NCBI RefSeq assembly: GCF_027921845.1 | Contig: NZ_BSEN01000015.1 | Span: 258,636-322,635, forward strand | Length of the DNA: 64,000 nucleotides | Direction of reading: 5' to 3' | Source of the DNA: Leifsonia poae | GTDB lineage: Bacteria; Actinomycetota; Actinomycetes; Actinomycetales; Microbacteriaceae | In this document: piece after piece, positions 17,866 to 26,668 of the stretch | Layout: every line of letters begins with the position of its first letter | Numbering within the stretch: the stretch's first letter is position 1 | Position numbers and translations under genes: made by a program | The notes under the pieces: model-generated | The model's input: only the letters and a program-made list of their open reading frames with translations | Database searches by the model: none | What the model was told of the DNA's origin: nothing

Positions 17866-19023
17866 ATGCGCACAGCGATCGTCGGCGCCGTGCTCCTCGT
17901 GCCCGGCGGGATCGCGGTCGCGACCGGCGTCCTCCCGCTCGCCGAGGCCGCAGAGCTCTGGGAGCGCGTGTGGCCCATCCTGCTGTTCGTCGCCGCCGTG
18001 ACCGTCGTCACCGAGCTCGCGGCGGAGGCGGGTCTGTTCACGGCGATCGCGCAATTGACCGCGCGCTGGGGCCTGGGTCGCGCCTGGTTGCTGTGGATCC
18101 TGGTCGTGCTCTTCGCGACCCTCTCGACCATCTTCCTGTCGCTCGACACGACGGCGGTGCTGCTGACCCCGGTCGTGATCGTGCTCGCCCGGCACGCCGG
18201 CCTCAACCCGCTTCCGTTCGCCCTGACGACGGTCTGGCTGGCGAACACCGGCTCGCTGCTGCTGCCGGTGTCGAACCTCACCAACCTCCTCGCCCAGCAC
18301 GCGATGGGCGATCCCTCTCCTGGAGAGTTCGCCGCGCTCACCGCGGCGCCGGCCGTGGTGGCCGTCGTGGTGCCCGCCGTCGCGGTGTTCCTCATCGCAC
18401 GCCGGTCGCTGCTGGTGCGCTACGAGCCGGGGGAGGCCGAGCCGATCGGGGACCGGGTGCTCTTCTGGTGGAGCGCGGCGGTCGTGGCCGCACTCGTCCC
18501 CGCGCTGGTGTCGGGCATCGCGGTGTGGATCCCCGCGGTGGCGGCTGCCGTGGTGCTGATCACGGTGTTCGCCGTGCGCCGGCGCAGCGTGCTGCGGTTC
18601 TCGCTGCTGCCCTGGCAGCTGATCCTGCTCGCGAGCGGGCTGTTCCTGTTCATCGAGGCTCTGCACGCGGTCGGCCTCGGCGCGCTGCTCTCCGCAGTCT
18701 CGGGCACCGGTGAGTCGCCGCTCGACCTGCTGCGCCTGTCGCTCACCGGCATGGTCGGCGCGAACGCGATCGACAATCTTCCGGCCTATCTCGCCCTGGA
18801 GCCGGTCGCGAACACGCCCGTGCGCCTGGTCGCGCTCCTGATCGGCGTGAACGCCGGGCCGCTCATCACGCCGTGGGCGTCGCTTGCGACCCTCCTCTGG
18901 CACCAGCGGCTGAGTTCGCTCGACGTGGAGATCCGCTGGAGCCGCTACGTGCTGCTCGGCCTGATCGTCGCACCGATCACGGTGGTGCTCGCCACCCTCG
19001 CCCTCGCGGTGACGTCCGGCTGA
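17866..19023 (+). CDS. ArsB/NhaD- or SLC13-like ion transporter
   Basis: A 385-aa polytopic membrane protein with about 10-11 hydrophobic segments. Two copies of the inverted-topology signature of the IT superfamily are visible: STIFLSLDTTAVLLTPVV with TVWLANTGSLLLPVSNLTN, and MVGANAIDNLPAYLALEP with VNAGPLITPWASLATLLW. This fits arsenite/anion permeases and Na+/H+ antiporters of the ArsB/NhaD branch. The substrate is not determinable, and no arsenic genes lie nearby. GAAAGGGAG stands 4 nt before the ATG. Confidence 0.85.
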   Translation: MRTAIVGAVLLVPGGIAVATGVLPLAEAAELWERVWPILLFVAAVTVVTELAAEAGLFTAIAQLTARWGLGRAWLLWILVVLFATLSTIFLSLDTTAVLLTPVVIVLARHAGLNPLPFALTTVWLANTGSLLLPVSNLTNLLAQHAMGDPSPGEFAALTAAPAVVAVVVPAVAVFLIARRSLLVRYEPGEAEPIGDRVLFWWSAAVVAALVPALVSGIAVWIPAVAAAVVLITVFAVRRRSVLRFSLLPWQLILLASGLFLFIEALHAVGLGALLSAVSGTGESPLDLLRLSLTGMVGANAIDNLPAYLALEPVANTPVRLVALLIGVNAGPLITPWASLATLLWHQRLSSLDVEIRWSRYVLLGLIVAPITVVLATLALAVTSG

Positions 19024-19055
19024 GCGCCGGCCAAGCACCGCCCGCGACGGCAGGC

Positions 19056-21068
19056 CTACTCGGCGGGCAGTAGCTGCGTGACCCGCACGATACGGCGGCG
19101 GGCGACCGCGATCAGCGTGAGCGCGAAGCCGAAGGCCGCCCAGAGCAGCAGGCCGCCGAAACCGCGCCAGACCCCGTCGGTCGACTCGACCACCCCGCGG
19201 AACGCGGTGATCGCGGCCGAGGTCGGCAGCCATTGCATCGCTGTCGAGAAGAACCCGGGCACCGTCGAGATGATGCCCGACGCCAGCGTGATGACCACGA
19301 CCAGCATCGAGACGAACCTGCCGACCCCGCCCAGCAGCGCGACGAGCCCCTGGTTGACGGCCGCGAAGGCGATACCGGCGACCGCGGCGATCGCGGCGAA
19401 CCCGAACCACTGGCCGACGTCGAGCGACAGGGCGAACTGCATGATCCCGGCGATGAGCACCCCCTGCACGGCGCCGATGACGGCCCCGGGAACGAACCCG
19501 TCGAGGGCGATCCGACCGGATGCGCGGGTCGTGAGCAGCGCGCGCTTGGACACGGCCTGCAGCACGAGGAAGGTCGCAAGGGCCCCGAGCCAGAGTGCCA
19601 CCGCCCCGAACAACGGGATGCTGGACTCACCGAACGCGGCGACGTCACCGGTCTTCTGCGTCACCGGCTCCGACGCCACGGACGCCAGGTTCGTCCGGTC
19701 GGACTTCGAGTAGCTCGGCAGTTGCGCGGTCGCCTGCTTCAACCCGCTCGAGAGCGACGCCGCCCCGGACGCCGACGCGTCGGCTCCGGCCGCGAGGCCG
19801 GTGAGCCCGTCGTGCAACTGCGTGGTGCCCGAGGCGAGCTGCGAGGCGCCGTCGGCCGACTGGGCGGCGCCATCGGCGAGCTGCGCCGCGCCGGAGGCGG
19901 TCTTGGCGGCACCGGAGGCCAGGCCGGACGCCCCGCCCGCGCTCTGCGTCAGGCCGGAGGCGACGGCGGAGGCGCCCGTCGCGCTCTGCGCGATCCCGCC
20001 GGTCAGTGCCGGCATCCCGTCGGCGAGCTGGGCGGCTCCCGCAGCGATGCCGGCTGTGCCTGGAACCCCGTTGACGGTCGCAGCCGCCTTCGCGATGCCG
20101 CCGCACAATTCGGCGCTTCCGCCCTCGGTGATGCATCGGGTCTGCAGCGCGCGCAGGTCACCGCCGAGGCCCGAGATCGCACCGGACAGCTGCTTCGTCT
20201 GCGCCGGGAGGGCCTGCGTCTTGCTCTGGAGAGTGCTCAGGCCGCCGGACAGGGCGGAAGCTCCGCCCGACAGCTTGGTCAGCCCGGTGGCCAGTGACGA
20301 AGCCCCTGTCGAGAGCTGCGAAGCCCCGGACGACAACGCCGAGGCGCCATCGGAGAGCTGCGAGACGCCCGACGACAGACCGGAGGCGCCGGTGCCCAAC
20401 TGGCCGGCGGCATCCGCGAGCTGATGGGTGCCGGTGGCGAGCGTGCCGATGCCGCCGGAGAGCTGCGCCGCCCCGCTCGACGCCTTAGCGATCTGGTCGT
20501 GCAACGTGTTGAAGCCCACGTAGACGTTGTCCAGATAGGTCGACGTCAGCTGTTTGTTCAGCACGGAGGTCGCCGTGCTCGTCACTGCCTGGCTGATCGC
20601 CGGATCGACGAGCTTGGACTCGGCCGACGTCTGCACGTCGATCGTCGCCTGCGTGGCGTCTGCCGCCGCTCCTGCCGGGGAGGTCGCCGCCTCCGAGAAG
20701 TCCTTCGGGATCGTGACGACGGACACGTAGGTTCCGTCGGCGAGGCCGCTGGCCGCATCCTTCTCGTCGGTGAGCACCCAGCTGAAGTTGTCGCTGGTCC
20801 CGTCGAGCAGGCCGGCCGAGAGCTGTCGCCCGAGGGGCACGGTCTGCCCGCCGACCTTCACCGGCTGGTCGAGGTTGACCACGGCGGCCTTCACGTCGCC
20901 GAGGCGCTCGGTCGGGTTCCAGAGCGCCCAGACCAGCAGCCCGCCGATCACGAGCGGCACGAGCAGGATGCCCGCGATGGTCAGCCAGGTGACGCGCTTG
21001 TCGGACCGCATCCGTTCGAGCGAGAAGATCGAGCGCGGGCGGCGGAGCGGGGCGGAGGACGTTGGCAT
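19056..21068 (-). CDS. YhgE/Pip-family membrane protein (ABC-2-like) with Gly/Ser/Ala heptad region
   Basis: A 670-aa protein. One membrane segment lies at residues ~27-47 (ITWLT/IAGILLVPLVIGGLLVWALW region) and about five lie in the C-terminal third (LFGAVALWLGALATFLVLQ onward). Between them residues ~200-430 repeat short units ending in LSSGASQL, LADGAAQSADGASQL and similar. This is the X-heptad region typical of YhgE/Pip proteins and is probably an extracellular coiled structure. The family includes phage-infection protein and partners of ABC or MMPL exporters. Its start shares one base with the stop of the MMPL gene (TGATG), so the two are co-translated and controlled by the same TetR. 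Confidence 0.88.
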   Translation of the reverse strand: MPTSSAPLRRPRSIFSLERMRSDKRVTWLTIAGILLVPLVIGGLLVWALWNPTERLGDVKAAVVNLDQPVKVGGQTVPLGRQLSAGLLDGTSDNFSWVLTDEKDAASGLADGTYVSVVTIPKDFSEAATSPAGAAADATQATIDVQTSAESKLVDPAISQAVTSTATSVLNKQLTSTYLDNVYVGFNTLHDQIAKASSGAAQLSGGIGTLATGTHQLADAAGQLGTGASGLSSGVSQLSDGASALSSGASQLSTGASSLATGLTKLSGGASALSGGLSTLQSKTQALPAQTKQLSGAISGLGGDLRALQTRCITEGGSAELCGGIAKAAATVNGVPGTAGIAAGAAQLADGMPALTGGIAQSATGASAVASGLTQSAGGASGLASGAAKTASGAAQLADGAAQSADGASQLASGTTQLHDGLTGLAAGADASASGAASLSSGLKQATAQLPSYSKSDRTNLASVASEPVTQKTGDVAAFGESSIPLFGAVALWLGALATFLVLQAVSKRALLTTRASGRIALDGFVPGAVIGAVQGVLIAGIMQFALSLDVGQWFGFAAIAAVAGIAFAAVNQGLVALLGGVGRFVSMLVVVITLASGIISTVPGFFSTAMQWLPTSAAITAFRGVVESTDGVWRGFGGLLLWAAFGFALTLIAVARRRIVRVTQLLPAE

Positions 21069-23917
21069 CAGACGATCGCCTTTTCGGGGGAGCGGTGGGT
21101 GTGGAGGGTGTCTGCCGGCGCGCCGTGGCCGAGCAGCACGGTGCTCGGCTCGACGGTCTCGGGGAGCAGGTCGTCGAGGGCGTCCGGTTCCACGCAGCTC
21201 ACGACGAGCGCGAACGCGCGTTCCTCGAGGCGGGCGCGGCTGAACGCGTCGGCGAGCTCGTAGCGGATGCGCCGGCGCTCGACCGGGTCGGTCACCGTGT
21301 CGACGGCATCGAGCGCCAGCACGTTCGGGTGCCCGGTGAGGGCCCTGCGGAGGTCGTCGACGGGGGTCTCCGTTGCGCCGAACCGCACGACGGCGGTGCG
21401 CGACCGCACGGCGGCGGCGCGGGTCGGCAGCACGAACCCGGCGACCTTGATCGTGCCGGCATCCGGCTTCGTGCGGCCCGTGACGGCCATCAGCAGGGCG
21501 GAGGCGGCGGTGCGGTCCCCGCCGTGCACCACGAGCGCGTCGCCGTCGCCGAGGCGGAACGACACATCGGAGAACAGCCGTTTCTTCTTGGCGCTGATCG
21601 CGAGGCCGTCCGCGGCGGCGATGTACGGATGCCCGGGCTCGGGCCAGTCCGCGAGCTCGAGCTGCTTCTGCAGTCCGTCGCCCTCCACGTCGAACGAGGG
21701 GAGAACGCGGTCGAGCCAGCGCGGCATCCACCAGGCCTTGTCGCCGAGCACCTTGAGCACGGCGGGCACGAACGTCATGCGCACAATGAAGGCGTCGACG
21801 AAGACGCCGACGGCGAGGCCGAGGGCGATCGGCTTGATCGATGTGTCCCCCTCGGGCACGAAGGCGGCGAAGACCGAGATCATGATGATCGCGGCCGCCG
21901 TCACGACCTTGGCCGAACCCACGAACCCGCTCTCGACCGCGCGCCGGGCGTCGCCGCCGTGCACGTAGTCCTCGCGGATGCGGCTGACCAGGAACACCTC
22001 GTAGTCCATCGCCAACCCGAACAGCACGCCCATCAGGATGATCGGCATGAAGCTGATCACCGGGCCCTCCTTCGCGAGGTTCAGGGCGTCGCCGAACCAG
22101 CCCCACTCGAAGACGGCCGCGACCGCGCCGAACGCGGCGCCGACTGAGAGCAGGTAGCCGAGGGCCGCCTTGATGGGAACGGCGATCGACCGGAAGACCA
22201 TGGTCAGCAGCACGAGGGACAGCCCGACGACGAGGATGCCGAACGGCAGCAGTGCGCCGCCGAGGCGGTCGGAGACGTCGATCTGGGCCGCCGTGTTGCC
22301 GGTGACCTTGAGGTCGACGCCGTACTCGTCGAGGAAGTGCTGATGCTTCGCCCGCAGATCCGAGACGAGCTGGGCCGTCTTGGGGTCATCGGGGCCCGTG
22401 GTCGGGATGACCTGCACGATGCCGGTGTCCGCGGTCTGGTTCGGGGTGGCGAGCGGCACGGACGAGACGCCGGGCATCGCTGCGATCTCGTCGCCGATCT
22501 TCGTCATGAGGCCGACGGGATCGGTGCTCGAGATGATCGATCCCGTCACGATGAGCGGCCCGTTGTAGCCCGGTCCGAAGTGCTCGGAGATGAGATCGTA
22601 GGTGACCCGCGCCGGATCGCCAGGGGCGTGCGAGCCGGCATCCGGGAGCGCGAGGCGCAGCTGCGTCGCCGGGATCGCCGCGATCCCGAGCACCGCCACG
22701 ACGGCCACGATCGTGGCGATCGGGAAGCGGGTGACCGTGCGCACCCAGCCGCGGAAGAAGCCGGGAGGGATCTCGGCCTTGGCCGCGTGCGCGAGGGTCG
22801 GCGCGGCGGCGGTGCCGACCGGGGCAGGCGTCGGTTCGCCCGCGGCCGCTGCTGTGGCGGCGGCCTTCTTCGCGGCTCGCTTCGCCGCTCGCCGCCCGGG
22901 AGTGATGCGCGCGCCGGCGAAGCCGAGCAGCGCCGGCGTGAGGGTGAGGGAGATGAGCACGGCGACGGCGACGGCGACGGCAGCAGCGATGCCCATCGTC
23001 GTGAGGAACGGGATGCCGGCCACCGACAGTCCGACGAGAGCGATGATCACGGTGATGCCGGCGAAGAGCACGGCCGACCCGGCGGTCGCCACCGATCGGG
23101 CCGTTGATTCCTCCGGTGGGACGCCGGCCTTCAGCTGGCTCTGATGCCGGGAGATGATGAACAGCGAGTAGTCGATGCCGACCGCGAGACCGAGCATGAG
23201 CGCGAGCAGGGGGGTCGTCGACGAGATCGGTCCGAAGAGCGTCGCGATGAAGATCAGCGCCATCGAGAGCCCGACCCCGAGCAGGGCGGTGAGCAGGGGC
23301 ATCCCGGCGGCGAGGAACGATCCGAAGGTGAGGATCAGCACCACGAGCGCGATGCCGACACCGAGGAGCTCGGTCACGCTGAGGGTCGGCAGGCTCTGGG
23401 AGAAGAGCGCACCGCCGACGGCGACCTGCGAGCCGTCCGGCAGGGCCTTCTGCAGGTCGGCGCCCGCCGTCTTCAGGTCGGTCTTCGTCTCGGCCGGCAC
23501 TGTGGTCATCTGACCCTTCAGCTGCACGGTGACGATCGCGGCCGATCCGTCGTCGGAGATCGTGTTCTTGACGGTCTCGCTGTACGGGGAGGTGACGCCG
23601 GAGACCCCGTCGAGCTTCTCGAGCGACGCGACGGCGTCTTTCACGGGCTGCTCGATGTCGGCGTCGCGGACGGTGTCGCCCTTCGGGGCGACGATCACCA
23701 GCTGGGCCGACGTGCCGCTGACCTGCGGGAACGTGCGACTGAGCGTGTCGAGCGCCTCTTGGGACTCGGTACCCGGGATGCTGAAGGAGTTGTCGGTGCC
23801 CTGATTGAACAGCACGGCGCCACCGCCGAGGGCGACGAGGAGGACGATCCAGAGCGACAGCACCAGTTTGCGGGCGCGGAACGCCCAGCGGCCGATCGAA
23901 TACAGAATCGAGGACAC
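21068..23917 (-). CDS. MMPL-family (RND) exporter with C-terminal degenerate ABC-ATPase-like domain
   Basis: A 949-aa protein. Residues ~1-770 form two MMPL halves, each with an extracytoplasmic loop and a six-segment bundle, including LALMLGLAVGIDYSLFIISRHQ and LMGVLFGLAMDYEVFLVSRIRE, the proton-relay GxDY/MDYE motifs. The last ~177 residues resemble an ABC ATPase fold: LFSDVSFRLGDGDALVV, a P-loop position reading HGGDRTAASALLMAVTGR, and LALDAVDTVTDPVERRR. The Walker A lysine and the Walker B glutamate are missing and the signature region is absent, so ATP hydrolysis is unlikely. Start: GTG at 23917 with AGGAGAA 5 nt before it. It is probably a TetR-controlled lipid or drug exporter. Confidence 0.9.
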   Translation of the reverse strand: MSSILYSIGRWAFRARKLVLSLWIVLLVALGGGAVLFNQGTDNSFSIPGTESQEALDTLSRTFPQVSGTSAQLVIVAPKGDTVRDADIEQPVKDAVASLEKLDGVSGVTSPYSETVKNTISDDGSAAIVTVQLKGQMTTVPAETKTDLKTAGADLQKALPDGSQVAVGGALFSQSLPTLSVTELLGVGIALVVLILTFGSFLAAGMPLLTALLGVGLSMALIFIATLFGPISSTTPLLALMLGLAVGIDYSLFIISRHQSQLKAGVPPEESTARSVATAGSAVLFAGITVIIALVGLSVAGIPFLTTMGIAAAVAVAVAVLISLTLTPALLGFAGARITPGRRAAKRAAKKAAATAAAAGEPTPAPVGTAAAPTLAHAAKAEIPPGFFRGWVRTVTRFPIATIVAVVAVLGIAAIPATQLRLALPDAGSHAPGDPARVTYDLISEHFGPGYNGPLIVTGSIISSTDPVGLMTKIGDEIAAMPGVSSVPLATPNQTADTGIVQVIPTTGPDDPKTAQLVSDLRAKHQHFLDEYGVDLKVTGNTAAQIDVSDRLGGALLPFGILVVGLSLVLLTMVFRSIAVPIKAALGYLLSVGAAFGAVAAVFEWGWFGDALNLAKEGPVISFMPIILMGVLFGLAMDYEVFLVSRIREDYVHGGDARRAVESGFVGSAKVVTAAAIIMISVFAAFVPEGDTSIKPIALGLAVGVFVDAFIVRMTFVPAVLKVLGDKAWWMPRWLDRVLPSFDVEGDGLQKQLELADWPEPGHPYIAAADGLAISAKKKRLFSDVSFRLGDGDALVVHGGDRTAASALLMAVTGRTKPDAGTIKVAGFVLPTRAAAVRSRTAVVRFGATETPVDDLRRALTGHPNVLALDAVDTVTDPVERRRIRYELADAFSRARLEERAFALVVSCVEPDALDDLLPETVEPSTVLLGHGAPADTLHTHRSPEKAIV

Positions 23918-23964
23918 GCGTTCTCCTACGTATCGGTGACACAACAGCATCAGGGAAGGGTTTC

Positions 23965-24014
23965 GATACACCGTCGTATCCGATACTCGAATGTATCGGA
24001 TACACTGATGTATC
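23965..24014. promoter_or_regulatory. three phased TetR operators between the exporter and tetR genes
   Basis: GATAC-N6-GTATC occurs three times, at 23965-23980, 23982-23997 and 23999-24014, each copy 17 bp after the last. The array fills the divergent gap between the MMPL start (23917) and tetR start (24042). The symmetric 16-bp form is typical of TetR dimers. Regulation of both directions by the adjacent TetR is inferred from the position. Confidence 0.8.
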
Positions 24015-24041
24015 TGGACCTCGACTCAGGAAGGTTTCAGC

Positions 24042-24701
24042 TTGGACACGACAGCTCTCAGAGAAGATGCCCCGGTCGATTCGGCGCGCCGCCAGAAGAC
24101 CCGCGCACGCCTGCTCGACGCGGCGTTCGAGATCTTCGCCGAGCACGGAGTGCACGCCGCGAGCGTCGAGATGATCACCGAGGCGGCCGGCTTCACGCGC
24201 GGCGCGTTCTACTCGAACTTCTCCAGCAAGAACGAGCTGTTCTTCGCCCTGATGGAGCGCGAGAAGTCGCTGCGCATCGAACAGCTCAACGAGGGCGTCG
24301 CGCAGTTCCTCGCTCCGGCGGTCGGCGGAGGTGCCGCGCTGGGTGACGATGCGGTCGTCGAGATCATCACCAAGGTGCTCGAGCTGCAGTCGGACGACCG
24401 GCGTTGGTGGCTCGTGCAGTCGGAGTTCCAGCTGCTGGCGATGCGCGATCCCGAGATCTCGGCCGGCTTCCTCGAGTATCAGGACGGCTTCGTCCGCGAG
24501 CTCACCACCATCGTGGTCGAGGCGCTCACGTCGGCATCGCTCCGTTTCACGATCGACGCAGAAGAGGCCGTTCGGGTGATCGCCGAGCTCTGCGCGAACG
24601 CCGAGGCGCGTGCCCTGCTCGCCGGCGACGAGCGCAAGCTCTCCGAGCGGCTGTCGGCCAGCGTGCCGGCGATCATGCTCGCGCTGACCGAGCGTCTCTG
24701 A
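24042..24701 (+). CDS. TetR/AcrR-family transcriptional regulator of the MMPL/YhgE pair
   Basis: A 219-aa protein. The N-terminal helix-turn-helix spans residues ~18-64 (TRARLLDAAFEIFAEHG, EMITEAAGFTRGAFYSNFSSKNELFFAL), and the rest is a helical ligand domain. It is divergent from the exporter and most likely represses it and itself through the triple operator at 23965-24014. The start is a TTG at 24042, justified by AGGAAGG (24028-24034) at 7-nt spacing and by the absence of any ATG or GTG before the HTH. The stop codon lies in the first unit of a 14-bp tandem repeat. Confidence 0.92.
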   Translation: MDTTALREDAPVDSARRQKTRARLLDAAFEIFAEHGVHAASVEMITEAAGFTRGAFYSNFSSKNELFFALMEREKSLRIEQLNEGVAQFLAPAVGGGAALGDDAVVEIITKVLELQSDDRRWWLVQSEFQLLAMRDPEISAGFLEYQDGFVRELTTIVVEALTSASLRFTIDAEEAVRVIAELCANAEARALLAGDERKLSERLSASVPAIMLALTERL

Positions 24702-24734
24702 CCGGGTGTCTCTGACCGGGCGTCTCTGACCGGG
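24693..24734. repeat. three tandem copies of a 14-bp unit across the tetR stop
   Basis: The unit (C/T)GTCTCTGACCGGG occurs at 24693-24706, 24707-24720 and 24721-24734, differing only at the first base. The first copy contains the last codons and stop of tetR, so expansion leaves the protein unchanged. It looks like a replication-slippage product. Confidence 0.85.
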
Positions 24735-24795
24735 CGCAGCGGGTTCGCGGCCCGTATCGAGCGATCGTCAAGCCTGCGCCGGTAGCGTAGACCGG

Positions 24796-25680
24796 ATGCG
24801 ACGCAGAACCCTCCTGATCCCGATCATCGCCATCGTCGCTGTCGGCGCGCTCGCCGGAGCGGGCGCCATCGCGTGGGCGGCGAGCCGCGGCGGAGCCGAA
24901 TCGCCGTCCGCAGCCGTGCCGGAGGTCCCCACCCCGACGCCGACCCCGACGCTCGACCCGTTCCCGAAAGAACCGCTCACCACCGAGACGCGTTACGTCG
25001 CGCTCGGCGACTCCTTCGCAGCCGGGATGGGCGCCGGCGACGAGCAGGGCCGCTGCCTGACCAGCGACAAGGCCTATCCCGACCTGTTCGCCGAGGCCTC
25101 CAAGGTCGACCTCATCGCCAACGCCGCGTGCAGCGGCGCCACCACCGGCGACCTCCTCAAGCGCCAACTCATCGCACTCGACGACCGCACCGACCTGGTC
25201 ACGATCAGCGTGGGCGGCAACGATCTGGGCGTCGCGGCGATCGCGGCCGACTGCTCGGCGGGCAAAGCGGTCGCCTGCCGCACCGAGGTGTCATCCGGTC
25301 TCTCGCTGCTCAACGTGCTGCCCGAGCGTCTCGACACCGTCTACTCGGCCGTGGCGCAAGCCGCACCCAACGCCCGCATCGTCGTCACCGGGTACGCCAC
25401 GCTCTACGACGCGTCCGACCCGAGCGCGTCCGACTTCGGCATCGCCGCCACGATCAACGCCGCCACCGTCGGACTCAACCAGGTGATCAGCGACGCCGTC
25501 GACGCCCAGCGCGCCAAGGGGATCCCGATCACCTTCGTGGGAGTCGACTTCGACGGTCATGGCATCGGCAACAAGGATCCGTGGGTCAACGCGACGGGCT
25601 ACACCGCCTTCCACCCCACGGCGGCCGGCTACGAGGAGTACTCGCGCGAGCTCGTGCGGCTCCTCGGCACTGCCGGCTAG
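24796..25680 (+). CDS. secreted or membrane-anchored SGNH/GDSL hydrolase
   Basis: A 294-aa protein. It has an N-terminal hydrophobic segment (residues ~7-28), a Pro/Thr linker (TPTPTPTLDPFP), then the SGNH blocks: YVALGDSFAAG (catalytic Ser), NAACSGATT (Gly block), ISVGGNDLG (Asn block) and AFHPTAAGY (catalytic His). The Asp usually three residues before the His is not present, as in some two-residue-triad SGNH esterases. It probably hydrolyses an ester on the cell surface. A TAGCGT -10 lies 7 nt before the ATG (leaderless). Its TAG stop overlaps the opposing gene's TAG in CTAG. Confidence 0.88.
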   Translation: MRRRTLLIPIIAIVAVGALAGAGAIAWAASRGGAESPSAAVPEVPTPTPTPTLDPFPKEPLTTETRYVALGDSFAAGMGAGDEQGRCLTSDKAYPDLFAEASKVDLIANAACSGATTGDLLKRQLIALDDRTDLVTISVGGNDLGVAAIAADCSAGKAVACRTEVSSGLSLLNVLPERLDTVYSAVAQAAPNARIVVTGYATLYDASDPSASDFGIAATINAATVGLNQVISDAVDAQRAKGIPITFVGVDFDGHGIGNKDPWVNATGYTAFHPTAAGYEEYSRELVRLLGTAG

Positions 25681-26531
25681 GAGCGGCGCACCGGCAGCAT
25701 CGACGCCAGAGCCCGGCGGCTGCGCGAGAACCGCGGATGCGCGGCGACGGCCGCATGCGTGCGGGCGAAGTCGAGGGTCTCGCGGAGCAGCGCGAGACGT
25801 TCGTCCTCGGTGCGCGCCTTGCGGGTGTTGACCTCGGCCACGATGCTCCCGTCCCACCGACGGGCGGCGAGCATCCGGAGCACCTCGGCGACCGGCTGGC
25901 CGCCGTGGCCGGGAAGCAGGTGCTCGTCGAAGACCCGGGAGTCGTCGAGCGCGCCCGAGCCGTCGCACAGGTGCACGTGCCGCAGCCGGTCGCCGAGCTC
26001 GGCGGCGAAGTCGAGGGAGTCGAGCCCGCTGAGGGCGGCGTGCGAGAAGTCGAGGGTTACTGCGTCGCAGTCCATCGCGCTGGGATCCCAGCCGGGGGAG
26101 TATGCCGCGAGCGAGCGGCTGCCCACCTTCCACGGGAACATGTTCTCGACCGCGATCTCGACACCGCTGTCGGTCGCCGTGCTGCGCACGATGTCGAGGA
26201 ACCCGGCCGCGTAGTCGGACTGCCACCGGAACGGCGGATGCACGACGACGGTCTCGGCGCCGACCGCCTTCGCGAGTTCCGCGGACCGCTCGAGCTTGAC
26301 CTGCGGGTCGCGGCCCCAGACGAAGTGGGTGAGCAGCAGCACCGGGGCGTGGATGGACAGGATGGGCATCCCGTACCTGGCGGACAGGGTGAGGAGCGAT
26401 TTGGCGGACTGCGTGACCTCGTCGCGGGTGACCATCACCTCCACTCCGTCGTAGCCGGCGAGCCGGGCGTAACGGAAGGCGTGCTCCGTCGAAAGCGGAT
26501 ACACGCACGAGGTGCTCATGCCGATGCGCAT
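25677..26531 (-). CDS. sugar phosphate isomerase/epimerase-like TIM-barrel protein
   Basis: A 284-aa protein of the AP-endonuclease-2/xylose-isomerase-like TIM-barrel family. It has MSTSCVYPLSTEHAFRYARLAGYDGVEVMV at the start, ETVVVHPPFRWQ, IAVENMFPW (metal-binding Glu), VTLDFSHAALSG and HVHLCDGSG (metal-binding His/Asp), and EVNTRK. The metal ligands appear intact. The substrate is unknown. The start is taken at the ATG at 26531; a GTG at 26543 is possible. Its stop overlaps that of the SGNH hydrolase gene by 3 nt. Confidence 0.8.
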   Translation of the reverse strand: MRIGMSTSCVYPLSTEHAFRYARLAGYDGVEVMVTRDEVTQSAKSLLTLSARYGMPILSIHAPVLLLTHFVWGRDPQVKLERSAELAKAVGAETVVVHPPFRWQSDYAAGFLDIVRSTATDSGVEIAVENMFPWKVGSRSLAAYSPGWDPSAMDCDAVTLDFSHAALSGLDSLDFAAELGDRLRHVHLCDGSGALDDSRVFDEHLLPGHGGQPVAEVLRMLAARRWDGSIVAEVNTRKARTEDERLALLRETLDFARTHAAVAAHPRFSRSRRALASMLPVRRS

Positions 26532-26602
26532 CACAGTCGTCACTCTAATCACGCCCGCTGAACTCCCGATGGCCGTTCGGCGAACGCGCGGCAGACTCCC
26601 GG

Positions 26603-26632
26603 TTCCACGACGCTGGTACCCTGACTGATAGT
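26603..26632 (+). promoter_or_regulatory. putative otsA promoter
   Basis: TTCCAC (26603-26608) and TGATAGT with -10 GATAGT (26627-26632) are separated by 18 bp. Transcription would start near 26639, about 30 nt before the proposed otsA start. Confidence 0.4.
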
Positions 26633-26668
26633 GCGCACGACCGGCGACAACGACGGATTGGACCCACC

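Noticed and set aside
17563-19410. A 615-codon minus-strand open frame ending in the small membrane protein
   Set aside because: Only its last 65 codons (from 17760) look like a protein and have a ribosome-binding site. The rest is antisense to the ion transporter and the YhgE gene end.
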